From Raffaelea ambrosiae (Eukaryota; Ascomycota; Sordariomycetes; Ophiostomatales; Ophiostomataceae), in contig PCDI01000018.1 in NCBI GenBank assembly GCA_002778195.1, positions 73,283-137,282 on the forward strand: a DNA stretch of 64,000 nucleotides. The letters are read 5' to 3'. A model generated the notes under the pieces. It searched no databases and was not told where the DNA came from. It worked only from the letters and a program-made list of their open reading frames with translations. The position numbers and the translations under genes were made by a program. Of this stretch, positions 44,883 through 55,607 are shown one piece after another (positions within the stretch are counted from its first letter, which is position 1; each line of letters opens with the position of its first letter).

Positions 44883-45367
44883 GATAGACGAGTATGTATC
44901 TCGTTTCTCGTTCCTGGAAAACACAAGTCCTGTCCCACAGACTTTCCGCAACCGTAATGCAGCCCGTCTCGTTGTCGAGAAATGACCGTTGCTAATACTG
45001 TTGGTCGACTGGGATGAAAGGGTGAACTTTTTTTCTGCCACTGGCCTCACGTGAGTACTAAAAATGGGACCCAATTCAAATGGCCAAACCCGGGTAATAA
45101 AGGTAGTGTTGCCACTATGATAGCGCAAATGTACACGTTATCGAGGCATTCGCGAAAACAACGCATTAATCTGCTACCACCCATTCTCTTTGCAGTCCCC
45201 TGCGGTCAAATTTCCCTGCCAAACCAGCTCGAACGGGGGATGCCGCTGGGTCTGTCATAGATCATACGAACATCAACAACCCAAAGTCTACTTCTTGTGA
45301 CCATCTCCCCTATCAAACATCCTCGGGTTTTGGTAAGGCCAACGTGCATTGTCGCGCTCTGGGGGCC
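44883..45367. promoter_or_regulatory. Divergent promoter, bL17m / MIC12
   Basis: This 485-bp gap between two genes for mitochondrial proteins contains a perfect 10-bp palindrome CTCACGTGAG (45046-45055) with a CACGTG E-box core. It could coordinate the pair; this is inference. Confidence 0.55.
45046..45055. promoter_or_regulatory. E-box palindrome CTCACGTGAG
   Basis: Perfect 10-bp palindrome with CACGTG core in the bL17m/MIC12 divergent promoter, 164 bp upstream of the bL17m start. bHLH factors such as Cbf1 types bind this core; binding here is untested. Confidence 0.45.
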
Positions 45368-46066
45368 ATGGGCTTCGCGACTGGATTTGTACGTCTCTCA
45401 CAATAGCGCAGTGTCGCGGGACCCTCTTAACTGATCTTTCTCCTGCAGACGGGGGGCGTAGCTCTCACTCTCTCGGTGACATACCTTACCGTTCTCTCAC
45501 ACCAGCAAAATCGCGGTCGGCAGTGCGACATGCTGCGTCTGAATGCAAGCATTATCGAATCCATGGCTACTTCTGACCCGAGCGCAACAGCACACCTCTC
45601 CTCACCAACGGCTCCCGGAAATACGACTCCGCAACTATGCTATGCAAGACAAGAGGCACTGCGGCTCCCACGCACCACCTTTGCGGATGAATTGAAGGCT
45701 CGCTGGAACGCCGAGGTCGAAGGGGCGGTTCGCTGGGTGCAGAACAAGGATTGGGCGGAGGTGCGGGAGGATGCTGAGGCTGCGGCGTCCTATCTCTGGT
45801 CGCAGGCTGTCAGTAGCGACAAGGTCGACGCTGCGACAACTGCATTCAAGCAGACCGCGGCTTCTGTGACCGGTTCCGTGGCAACCGAAGCCCAGAGCAT
45901 CCGGGACGTCGCCGCCGCCGCAGCTGGGCCAAGGCGTGTTATTGATACGATCAACAAAGAGTCGGAGATCGAAAAGGCGCTACAGAGACGTTACATTCAC
46001 GATAAGGAGGACCCGAAGAAGAGTGTGGGCGAGTTGCTGGAGGAACGGTACCAACACAAGGCATAG
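45368..46066 (+). CDS. MIC12: MICOS complex subunit MIC12
   Basis: Inner-membrane protein of the MICOS complex that shapes crista junctions, linking the Mic10 and Mic60 modules. Exons 45368-45388 (21 nt, 7 codons) and 45449-46066 give 212 residues. The protein reads MGFATGFTGGVALTLSVTYL and HQQNR, a single N-terminal transmembrane segment (about 5-25) followed by a conserved basic turn, as in yeast Aim5 and other fungal MIC12 proteins. The rest faces the intermembrane space: FADELKARWNAEVEGAVRWV and KDWAEVREDAEAAASYLW are the family's conserved amphipathic helices. The tail is charged (KSVGELLEERYQHKA). Divergent from bL17m. Confidence 0.9.
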
Positions 46067-46727
46067 CGACTATGCTAACAAATGCAAAGGGCTGTGCGGG
46101 ATCTGGTCTGTAAGATACGATATCATAATATGTATTTAAGGGGAAAGGAAGACGTGTGAAATTAGCGGTGTACTCTATGGGAGGGCTATTTGGGGTTCTG
46201 GCATTTTACAGAAGAAAAGCTGAACAAGCGAGCTTCCCCGAGTTTGAAAAGCGTAGTTACAGCTCAGTACTCGTAGTAGTTATGACTCGAAGTTAGTTTA
46301 CTCTCTATATTGTATTATTTCATATGTATTAAAGAGCATATCGTTAATGCTACTTTCTCCACTTGGAGCAAATGGACCAATCATAGGCACCCTTATTCTG
46401 ACCAACGGGGAAAGCGACAAAAGCCGCAAAACCTATTGCTTGTCTTTTTTTCCGCTTCCGAGGAATTATCACCAAGCTTTCTGCCCGTCCACATCGACAA
46501 CCACGTACCCCCCATATCCGGATCACGGCTGAGTCGGGTTCGTCGCTGCGACCTTTGTACCAGCACTGGGAATATCGAACTCAATTGCTACACTTCGACG
46601 AAAAGAAACCAGACCCGAATTGAAGCCGCTTGGGTCTCGCGTGTCTCCCCACCAACCGCTTTCAACCACCCCCCCCGGCGAAGTCCTCCTCTCAGGCAAA
46701 CCGCCTTCGCCTCTACCTGATTGCGAA
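46067..46727. other. Intergenic region, MIC12 / complex I PSST
   Basis: This 661-bp gap between tandem plus-strand genes holds the MIC12 3' UTR and the PSST promoter. No further gene is recognised. Confidence 0.5.
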
Positions 46728-47640
46728 ATGTCAGCGTCATTACGGTCGGCGACAGCATCTGTGCTGCGGTGTGAGTTGCGGACTGGTACATCTGTTTTGC
46801 ATCAGTGGCCTGAGCCATCCGTTGTGCCCCGTCGCTAACATTCTCAAAAAAAACGACAGCTAAGCCTACATTGGTCCCTGCTGCCACCCTAGCACCCTTC
46901 CGCACCACCCTGCCGGCCATCTCTGCCGTCCACCGCATCATTCCGTCCACCCCGATTTCATCATCTGCACGACGGAAGAATGCCTCGGCAGTCGAGCAGC
47001 ACCACCAAGCGCACATTGCTCAGCACGGAACCACTGACTTGGCCCGTCGCGAGCGGAAAGAGGTGCCCCTGGCCAGTCAGGAGGGCACAAAAGGCGTCAT
47101 CCAATATGCACTGTATGTCAGACCGCTGAGAGGGCATTATAGGAAAGATGGGCGCGGACGAAAACAGACACTAACAGCTGTCCTTGCAGAACCACGCTCG
47201 ACATCATTGCCAATTGGGGCCGGCAAGGCTCGTTCTGGCCCATGACATTCGGTCTCGCGTGCTGCGCCGTCGAGATGATGCACCTGTCTACCCCACGATA
47301 TGACCAGGATCGTTTCGGTATTATTTTCCGCGCGTCACCCCGCCAATCCGACATCATGATTGTCGCCGGCACACTCACAAATAAGATGGCCCCCGCGTTG
47401 AGACAAGTCTATGACCAGATGCCTGAGCCTCGCTGGGTAATCAGCATGGGGTCCTGTGCGAACGGTGGCGGTTACTACCATTACAGCTACTCGGTGGTAC
47501 GAGGCTGCGACCGGATTGTGCCTGTGGATGTGTATGTTCCAGGCTGTCCTCCAACAAGCGAGGCTTTGATGTACGGTGTTTTCCAGCTTCAGCGCAAGAT
47601 GCGAAACACTAAGATCACCCGCATGTGGTACCGGAAATAG
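46728..47640 (+). CDS. nuo19.3: NADH:ubiquinone oxidoreductase 20-kDa subunit (PSST/NDUFS7/NuoB)
   Basis: Carries iron-sulphur cluster N2, the last electron carrier before ubiquinone in mitochondrial complex I. Exons 46728-46770, 46860-47112 and 47190-47640 give 248 residues. The start MSASLRSATASVL is a basic presequence, continuing through a Ser/Ala/Arg-rich leader (about 1-55). The mature core has TKGVIQYALTTLDIIANWGR across the last intron, SFWPMTFGLACCAVEMMH (two adjacent Cys ligands), MGSCANGGGYYHYSYS (third) and PVDVYVPGCPPTSEALMYG (fourth). All four N2 ligands are present. Length and motifs are typical of fungal PSST. Confidence 0.96.
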
Positions 47641-48664
47641 TTTGTGTATGGGGCTGCGTGTGGATGTTATCTCGCTTGGGATGGACTGGAAATATTCGCC
47701 GGGATTCTGGAGGTAGCAACTAGAACGGGTGGTAAGAACACACGGTATTGCAGTGTCTGTTCTAAGCAGAGACCTGGTTCAAATTGCCTCGATGCCCTTA
47801 TTGGAGTCTGTTTGGGCAGGGTTATTTTGCGAATATGTACATATATGTTATCAACGTCTGCAATATAAAGAAATAAAAATGGCGTTTGCCTGGCTTAACA
47901 AACCACGGAATCCATAATTGTTTTATTTTGTTATGGGCAAAGCCATGTCTAAGCAAACCGTTAATAACTGCGGACAACTATTACCTCTCCACATAATGTT
48001 CGACTCGCTGTCTGTACATGAGCTTGTCACAAACGGGCTACCTCTTGACGAAACCAATGTGTATTCAAGGAACCATGAAATCATAGGCAAGACAGGTTCT
48101 GCTTCTTACTATATACAAAATAGGAAGCTCGTTCAGCCGGATGCATATGCACAGTCCTCCTGGGCTTGAAGTCTCATGGCTGCCAGTCAGTATCATTGGT
48201 CCATCCCAAAGCATCCAACCATCTCCAAATAAGAAGGGAAAACCCTGCACCGTGTGCCTAGCTAGATCCGCCAGTCATTGCTCCAGGGGACAATTAAGGC
48301 ATGTCCAGCATGCGTCTGTATTTTGCAGCTTGCTGGAAGGTTCCCAAATAAAAGACTGCTTTTAATGCACTGCAAGCAATAAGACTGTATAGGTTATACC
48401 AAATAACAAGCGAAGGTGGCAGCAAGGCAGAAATCTTTCAAAAAATGAAAAAGAAAACAAAGAAAAAGAAGGAAGGAAAAGAAAACAAGTGGAAGCATTC
48501 GGGTGGCGAGTGGGAATACATGGGTTGAAGGGAAAGCATCCAAATTGTGTTGCAGCAAGGTCTGAATTGCATGGCTCGTTCGCAGAAGCATGATGGCGGC
48601 AAAAACTGGGAAAAGAGCAAAATAACGAAGCCATAGCAAATATCTAACATGCCACCTAACCGCC
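47641..48664. other. Convergent intergenic region, PSST / RSP5
   Basis: This 1.02-kb gap holds two 3' ends. A hydrophobic minus-strand ORF (48394-48702) overlaps the RSP5 stop and 3' UTR and is Phe/Leu-rich only because of an A-rich plus strand. I see no supported gene. Confidence 0.55.
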
Positions 48665-51600
48665 CTACTCCTGACCGAAGCCCATCGTTTCTTCCACTGC
48701 AATTGTCAGTTTTTGTTGCAGCATCTCCAGGTTCTTGTACGGAGGCAAATCCAGGCGGTTGAAACTATATATTGTTAGGGCTAGTTCTTCATGAATAGTG
48801 ACGATCAGCAAAGCCACAGCGAAATACATACCAGGTGTGGGCTTTTGGTAGATTGATGACATCCCCAGCCTTCTCGATTGTGAAGCGCCTTGGGCCGTCA
48901 CTTCCCTGCAAATCTTTGAATCCGTTGACAGGGATACGAGACGTGCCAGTGGTAAATTGGAGGAGACGGGATTTCTGTTCACCGTCCCACGAGCGGACTG
49001 TTTGCCAGAAGAATTGGATCACATCGTCGGATTCTGTGTAGCCGCGGTAATCGGTGTGCTTCTTCCAGTCATCCACATCGATCTCGGCAATGCCGCCAAT
49101 CAGAAGCTCCAACTCGCGTTCGTCAAAAACGTTGATTAGATCCTGAGGAATCAGCTCATTAAAACCTTCTTTGAATGCTTGGAATTGCTCGGCGATGCGT
49201 TTCTGGATACGCCACTTGACCATCAAGTCAACGTATTCTTTCTTGTTCTCATTAGTGACGTCAATGTTACGGCCGTTCGGGATGAGATCTTCGACAGTGA
49301 TGACACCGAAGCGCTCGTCTTCAGTAGAGAACGTCTGCTCCAATATTCCACCGGAAATGTCATTATCCAGGATCCACTGCAAAGAGCGGTGGAAGTCTGC
49401 ATCGACACCCTCCATATCAGCCAGCACAACCGATTTGCCAAGCATCATCTTGTACAGGGCCCCGACGAAGAAAGCATCGAGGAACCGGCGGTGGAAGATG
49501 GCCAGCCCAACAACGCGGCCGATGAACCTGAAGTAGTTCAGATGTTCTGGGTTGATACCGGAGTGTGGGTTAATCTGCAGGGTGTAATTGTCGTGGGCAG
49601 AGTATTCGAACAAACAGTAGAACGGATTAAACATTTCGTGGGACAGAAGGAAGAAAAACTCGCGTGAAAGACCTCCATAATCGAGACCGTCTTCGCCATC
49701 AAATTTGATCATCAAGCGCTTCTTCAAGTCCGTGGGCGACTGGCGCGTGATTTCGGCAAACGAATCCTCGAAAATATGGGAACGGCGAACCTTAATGTGA
49801 CATTGACCAGAGAGGATTCGCATGGCAGGCTGTGAGCGGAAGTAGATAAGCTTGCGTCGGAAGTCGCGCTTGTACTGCGGGACGTTTTGGTCGAGAGATG
49901 ACGGCAAACGAGGGTCATCCCACGTAGTTGTCTTAGTGTTGTGATCGACAAAGTACACGCGCGCTGTATTGGTCAAGCGCATCTCCCACCCACTGGGCAA
50001 GGGACCCAGCTGCGAAACAGGCTGCTGCTGAATGACACCGTTGGTGTTGTTCTGGCCACCGTACATACGAATGTACTGCTGGCGGCGAGGGTCCACCCAA
50101 GTCGTTGTGCGTGTATTGTGGTCGACGAAGTATGCCCTGCCCTCTGGTGTCCACCTCTGTTCCCATCCTGATGGCAGCTCGCCAGTTCCAGGGCTTGTAG
50201 CTCCGGTGTGCATCATAGTAGCAGAGTTGGCACTTTGTGTTGCTGCCACCTGCTGCTGCTGCTGCTGCTGCTGCTGGAGAGTCGGCGAATTTGCCCCAGT
50301 GCGATCTTCTGGCAGAGTCCGGTTCTGATGACGCTGACGCTCCACTTGAGTAGCAGCCTCTTGGTTGCTCCGTTCTGTCGCACCGTTGGCAGTCGGACGA
50401 GTCCAGCTTGTTGTTCGAGTATTGTGGTCCACATAGTACTGTCGGCCAAGGTTGTCTTCCCGTCGTTCCCAGCCTGGAGGCAGACGTCCAAGATGGTCCT
50501 CGAAAGGGCTCATGGTGCTAGTAGTGCGTGAATGTGGAGCAGATGTAACGGAAGCACTAGCCGCAGATGTGGACGTAGGTACTGCTCCTGCAGCAGTACC
50601 TGCTACTGCTGCACTCGTTGCGCCACTGGAACTGTTGGCACCATTATTGGGCGATACAGACGTTGCTGGTCGGTGCGGCAGGGAAGTTCCATTCAGATTG
50701 GAACCGCCGATAGTCCCAGACATGGCTGACGTTGGCCGGTCAGAGGACCTCTCTGTTGCAGCAGCAGATAGAGAGGAGCCCTGCTGTGTATTAACAGAGA
50801 CCCGGCTCGACGTAGGAGCGGAAGACGTCTGCGGCGCTGATTGTTGCGACGATTGGGGTTGCTGATGCTGTCGGGGAGCAGTGGTCAGATCGGTCGAGAG
50901 GTTGAGAATTAGTTTTCCGTGAACGACCAGGTTGTCAGTTGACTTCTTCAGGTCGGGTGCAAGCATCTGGTCTGTGGACAAAGTGCAGAAACGCATTTGG
51001 TCAGATGGGGTCATACATGAAGCAGATAAGTGATGTGGAGAATAGAAACGCACCGTCAGACTCGGCCATCAATTCGATTGCATCACCGATACGAATGTTC
51101 ACAACTCCCAAGAATCCCTGATCCTTCTTCTTGAATTTCCTCTGGTCGAAAACCTGAACGGCCAATATGCTGTCTTCGTTTACTCGGCTGGAGTGCAGGA
51201 AAGCCTGGGGTCAGCAATGAGTAAAACAGGAGGCGACAAGACGGCAAAAAGCAAAAAGCAAACTGCCCACTCTCCCACCCCCGCCCCCAAATGAAAAAAA
51301 ACGTACAAATCAAAACTCTCGTTCCAATAAGGATTGAGAGTTCTTTTGGACACCGACGTGGTCTTTGTCTGCTCGCTGTTGATTGTAGCTACAGCGAACG
51401 GGTCCGGGAAGCCTACCAATCAGTTAGTTGTGTTCTCTTGACAAAGCGCACAGCAGCCAGGCAGTAAATAGGCATATGCACAGGAGGGTCGCCGGTGGTA
51501 GAGAACTTACGGAAGACGTCTCGCTTGTACAGCCCGTCGGCAGCGATGACTGTGAGATGTGTCAGTAACAGGACGTTGAGCAGGTCGAAGGAGTATGCGC

Positions 51601-51843
51601 GATGGCTTGTGGGAAAGCATTACTCGTTACGCGAAGGTTTGGTTGGCTGTGAGTGTATGGAATGTTAGCTCGACGATTCTGGTTCTTGTAGCAAATCGCC
51701 AGTCTGGAAGACATGTCCTGGGCATATGGAAAAGGAGAGTCCAGGAGAGGCCAGGCGAGGCGAGGCCCAGCCCGAAACTGCAGGAGAACGAGGCGCGGCT
51801 GAACTTACGCAGGCAGCCCTGCATCCACTCGGCTGTTGCTCAT
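48665..51843 (-). CDS. RSP5: NEDD4-family HECT E3 ubiquitin ligase RSP5
   Basis: E3 ligase for endocytic sorting, stress and nutrient-transporter turnover. Seven exons: 51809-51843 (35 nt), 51624-51646 (23), 51511-51549 (39), 51307-51412, 51054-51187, 48832-50971, 48665-48764. All phases agree and give 858 residues. The C2 domain (about 12-115) reads QPNLRVTIIAADGLYKRDVF, PDPFAVATINSEQTKTT and DQRKFKKKDQGFLG. A Ser/Thr/Gln-rich linker holds a glutamine run. Three WW domains follow (about 270-302, 375-405, 433-465), starting LPPGWERRED, LPSGWEQRWT and LPSGWEMRLT. The HECT domain (about 500-858) ends AHTCFNRLDLPPYKN; its catalytic Cys826 codon is split by the last intron. The start (MSNSRVDAG) was chosen because a GTAAGT donor, a GCTAAC branch site and the phase fit the next exon; the ATG at 51714 would read through that acceptor. 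Confidence 0.93.
50251..50276. repeat. Trinucleotide (CTG/CAG) repeat in RSP5
   Basis: Nearly nine perfect triplets encode a glutamine run in the linker before the second WW domain. On the coding strand the repeat is CAG. Confidence 0.9.
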
Positions 51844-53559
51844 CGTGGGCAGGATGGCAGCATCAACAGACAACGGGGTATACTAGATCTCTCCGAGGAA
51901 AGAGCGAGCGCTGCTCCTGATGCAGCCACTGTTCTGGATCGGCTGGCGATGGGTCCGACAAAAGGGAGAGAAGGGGAGGGGGGGTGAAAGCAGCGAGGCT
52001 GGCGAACAACGATAACAACCGAGCCGGCTTGTCTTGTCGGATGCGGGTGTGCGAGTCAGTGTCGATGGTACAGTTCGGCAATGTATGGCTACGACAGCAA
52101 GGGCAGGACGATGTCGAAACCGATGTCAAAAAAGACGGCAAAGAAGTCCTAGCTGTCAATATGACACTGCGCGATGGTTTCGTAAGGCGGAGACAACTTT
52201 CGCCGAGAGCGTTGAGGCTGTGCTATTTGCAGCCTGCGCCTCCCTTCCCGCTCACTGGGCTTTTTGCAGATTTATAATTCGTTCTGGTGGTTAGGGGTCC
52301 GTTTGGGGCTGATTTCGGTGTGCTGATAGGTTTTCTGGCTTGTTTCTGAGCTGGCGGACTGTTTTGGACCTGGTTCTTTTCGGATTTCGGACGGGACCCC
52401 GAGAAGGACAGCACGCACTAGATTTTCCGGCTGGCAGTGGCAACAGAGTGTCGGAAAAGCCTGCAGAAACGGAGCAGAAACGGGCAGAAATGGAGGCGAT
52501 AAGCGCTGAGGCAAATTCGGGGGGGGGACGGGCGCAGCGATGTTTCAATCGTCGCTCGTTTGGCATCTGTCAGGACTCCTGCTGACGCATCCACTCGAGA
52601 AGGATGTCTATGAGAGGGCGGACGACAACGACGACGAAGATGGGCGTTGATGACGGCACCTTTTGCTTCTCGGCTTGCAGAAGGGCCAAATGCTATTAGC
52701 AGGAGAAAGAGGAGGGGGAGCCACCTCGCAGAACTGTCCGCACGAGACAGAGAAAAGAGGGGCAAGGAGAGAATCTCACTAACAACGGCCTGTCTGGGCG
52801 CCAAAGGGCCAGACGTGGCCTGAGGCAGGTGCCTTCCACATGAAAGGAGGCTGGGCATGACTAGCGCTCCCTGCCCCATAGCGGAGAGGGGATAACGTCA
52901 GCCTACCTGACTGAGCAAGTGCGCCACAAGTTCCAGTGGCAATTTGGCCGTTCCATCAGCGCCCCATCCTGCCTGGGGCGTGCAACTGTAATATAAGATA
53001 CACCCACAACAACCGCTAGTTGATAGCAGGCAATTTTGGGCGGCTCTGGCCACAAATAGTGGTCTTGGGGCGTTCCTGGATTCGCGGATTTGCCCTGCAA
53101 TTACCACAAGCAGTAACTATTAACTAACTAACTAGTAGTTAGGACGCGTTGCTTGACCGACTGCCAGCAAATGGTTGTCCTCGCGCAAGTGCTAAATGTG
53201 ATTGTGCATGGCTGCCTTGTAACGGGTTACCTGGTATAATACGACACGATACAAAGTCTCTCTTACATGCACGCGAGATATAGGGCCGCGGTGTTTGTAG
53301 CGTTTGTCCATATTGCCGCAGCAGAGAAGCGCATCAAGAAGCATGCGCCAGTCAGGTCGTCTTACAACATCCGACACTGTACGGCCCTTTAAAAACGCAA
53401 GACGGAAACCGCCGCCTCTATTGACGTGAAAGGGATACGTGTGTAAATCTAGGCCAGAATGGCGGCGTACAAAACAGAACCGAAATATGACAGCTATGAT
53501 TAGCCAAGCGAGACTGGCCATGAGCCCATGTGGCATACGGATGGCCCCTAGAGCGGCCA
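51844..53559. other. Long intergenic region, PAB2 3' end / RSP5 promoter
   Basis: These 1.72 kb separate two minus-strand genes. Several ORFs of 60-150 codons occur on both strands (for example 52418-52879 minus), but they are Arg/Ser/Pro/Leu-rich, lack domains and have no clear intron structure. The region must hold the RSP5 promoter and the PAB2 3' UTR. Anything else is unproven. Confidence 0.5.
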
Positions 53560-54494
53560 CTAGTACGGCGTATAGCCTCGTCCCCGGCCGCGATAGCCTC
53601 CTCGATATCCTCCTCTTGGCATAAATCCTCCCCGTCCACCATAGAACCCCCGGCCGCCCCGTAAGAACCCCCTCCCACGACCCCGGCTCATCCCCGGAAT
53701 GTTTGTCCGCTTTGGAACGACCTGTGACCAGCCCCGGGTGGGTGTTGTGTTAGCTTTGCCATGGTGTGAGGCCAGCCGGGGTTTCTTTTTGGCTGCCGCC
53801 GCGACGGCCGGATTTATTTGTCAGCCTCACTCACCTTGATGTTCCGTCCTTTGAAGACGCTCTCGTTCAACACAAGAGCCTGTGCCACAAGACTCGGTTC
53901 TGTGAACTCGACATACGCATACCTAACGACATAGTCAGCATATTTCCCTCTCCGCACGTTGCCTTTTGAAGGTGCTTTCTGCGTCTGCATCGTATCCTTT
54001 CTCACACTTACCCCTTGGGTTGGCCCGTAAACTTGTCGAGCAGAATGGTCACGCGGTTAATTGAACCACAGCTCTGGAAGTGTGCCTGGATTTCTTCGGG
54101 GGAGGCCGAATAGTCGACATTTCCAACGAAGATGCTGCGCGAGTCGACATCCTCCTTGTTCTCCGAGAGCTCTTGGCTCTGGTGGTCGAGGTCCTTCTGC
54201 ATTTCGCGAAGTTTGGCTGCCTCCTCTTCCATCTCAGCCACGCGCCGTTTCATTGCCGAGATTTCCTCCTGCTCGCCTCCTCGTCAGGTTTCATTCTTTC
54301 TTTCTTTCCCATTCATCTTGCTCTTTCTCAATCTCTTTCGTTCATCTCTTTCACGGTCTTCCTCTTCTTCTTTCTGGCTCCTCTCCTCTCTCCTCCTCTT
54401 CAGCATGGTGCTTGTTTCTCACCTCATCGTTGCCCACGTCGAAGGATTTTTCCAGCGCGTCGGTCGCCGGCTCCTCTGGCTTTGGGTCGGCCAT
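53560..54494 (-). CDS. PAB2: Nuclear poly(A)-binding protein PAB2 (PABPN1 homologue)
   Basis: Binds nascent poly(A) tails and links to nuclear RNA decay. Four exons: 54423-54494, 54012-54268, 53835-53922, 53560-53721; phases agree and give 192 residues. An acidic N-terminus (MADPKPEEPATDALEKS) leads to a coiled coil (about 25-60: SAMKRRVAEMEEEAAKLREM). One RRM (about 68-143) follows with RNP2 SIFVGNVDY and RNP1 GYAYVEF, the latter rebuilt across intron 53923-54011. Then come VVPKRTNIPGMSRGRGRG and a Gly/Arg/Tyr tail ending GYTPY, as in PABPN1 and fission-yeast Pab2. The first intron (54269-54422) uses GTGAGA and a CTGAC branch. An in-frame ATG at 54578 lies further upstream; I prefer 54494. 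Confidence 0.92.
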
Positions 54495-55607
54495 TTTGTA
54501 TTGATGATCTTGATAACTCGATATTATGCGTTTCTTTTTGAAATTTACCCGGGAGCGACTCTCCCAGTTTTCACGCACTGATCGGCGCTGTCTGGGTTTG
54601 GAAAGTATAGGTTAGTTGATGGCATTCTAATCGAAGTGTCCTCAACCAGGTTGGCCGTTTTTTTCCGGACCAGAACAATGAACGTTTGTTGCGCATCCAT
54701 TCAACCAAGAGCGGAGGCGGGGAAACGGGGAGGTGTGCAAAATTTATGCCACACTTGTCTGACAACTCCGATACTTACATTAGTATATGCTGATATTGAA
54801 GCCTCAGTGTTGTAGAATTGGATTGTGCTGCGGATGAGATGTGCAGATTGTGTCTGGAAGTACGAGTAGATTACGACAAAACTTTATCGGCTTGGTCAAG
54901 CTCTTGATAAGATGATACTATCACGTGATCGAAACACATTGTTTAAGTCCGTAAGGCTGCTGCCAATCTGCTTCTTGCCACTGATCTTGATCTTACATGT
55001 ATGTGTTCACACTTAACATATTTGACGTTCGACTCTTGCGCAAAAAGCGATACTTTCATATGCCTCAAAAATATAGGCCAGAGCAAAACATCGTACCCCC
55101 TACCTTTGTTATTTCCCCTTCTTGAAATCGATGTAAAGTTCCTCGGAACTATGTTAAGTTGTAGAACGTCTCCCGCAGATTCGAAAATATCCAGTGTTGC
55201 GGCAGGTAGAGGATTGCCAATCCCGTGCTCGTGCTGTGGTGACTCCTACGAGGAGAGGCAAACCAAGGCTGGTTCAAGCAATGGAGCATGATGGTTATCT
55301 GGCTGTAGTATGCTGCGAAAAAAAATCATGCTCGCTTGTACAGAAGTTCAAATTCTTATGAACTTGGTCAGTGGGGTGACGTAATGGCTTGTACTCGGGG
55401 TTGTTTCAGACCCTCTGTTGGGCTTTCTAGTGGCTGCCCCGCAACAGGAAGCTGCCCCTCCAAACAAACACAGAGAACAGGGTCCACTCGGCTGCCCAGG
55501 CACCAACTTGACACTTGGCTACATATGTGCTTGAAGTTCCCTGGAGTTGAGCTTGGTTCATATCCTCTTCAATAAGGACACATAGATTACGATAAAAACA
55601 CTGCACA
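54495..55607. promoter_or_regulatory. Divergent intergenic region, PAB2 / AIP1
   Basis: This 1.1-kb gap contains both promoters and a perfect octamer palindrome TCACGTGA (54921-54928). No gene is seen; short ORFs in it have no family match. Confidence 0.5.
54921..54928. promoter_or_regulatory. E-box palindrome TCACGTGA
   Basis: Perfect octamer in the PAB2/AIP1 divergent region, about 430 bp upstream of the PAB2 start. Confidence 0.4.

Noticed and set aside
48394..48702. Hydrophobic 102-codon minus-strand ORF that could be a small membrane protein
   Set aside because: It overlaps the end of the RSP5 coding exon in another frame, and its Phe/Leu content comes from an A-rich plus strand. It has no family resemblance and lies in the 3' UTR.
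51627..51824. RSP5 start at the ATG 51714 reading straight through
   Set aside because: A CTCACAG acceptor with a GCTAAC branch site lies inside this reading, and an upstream ATG exon with a GTAAGT donor fits the phase. The extra residues also do not resemble the family.
52418..52879. 153-codon minus-strand ORF in the PAB2/RSP5 gap
   Set aside because: Composition is Arg/Ser/Leu/Pro-biased with no domain, and other frames in the same region are similarly open.
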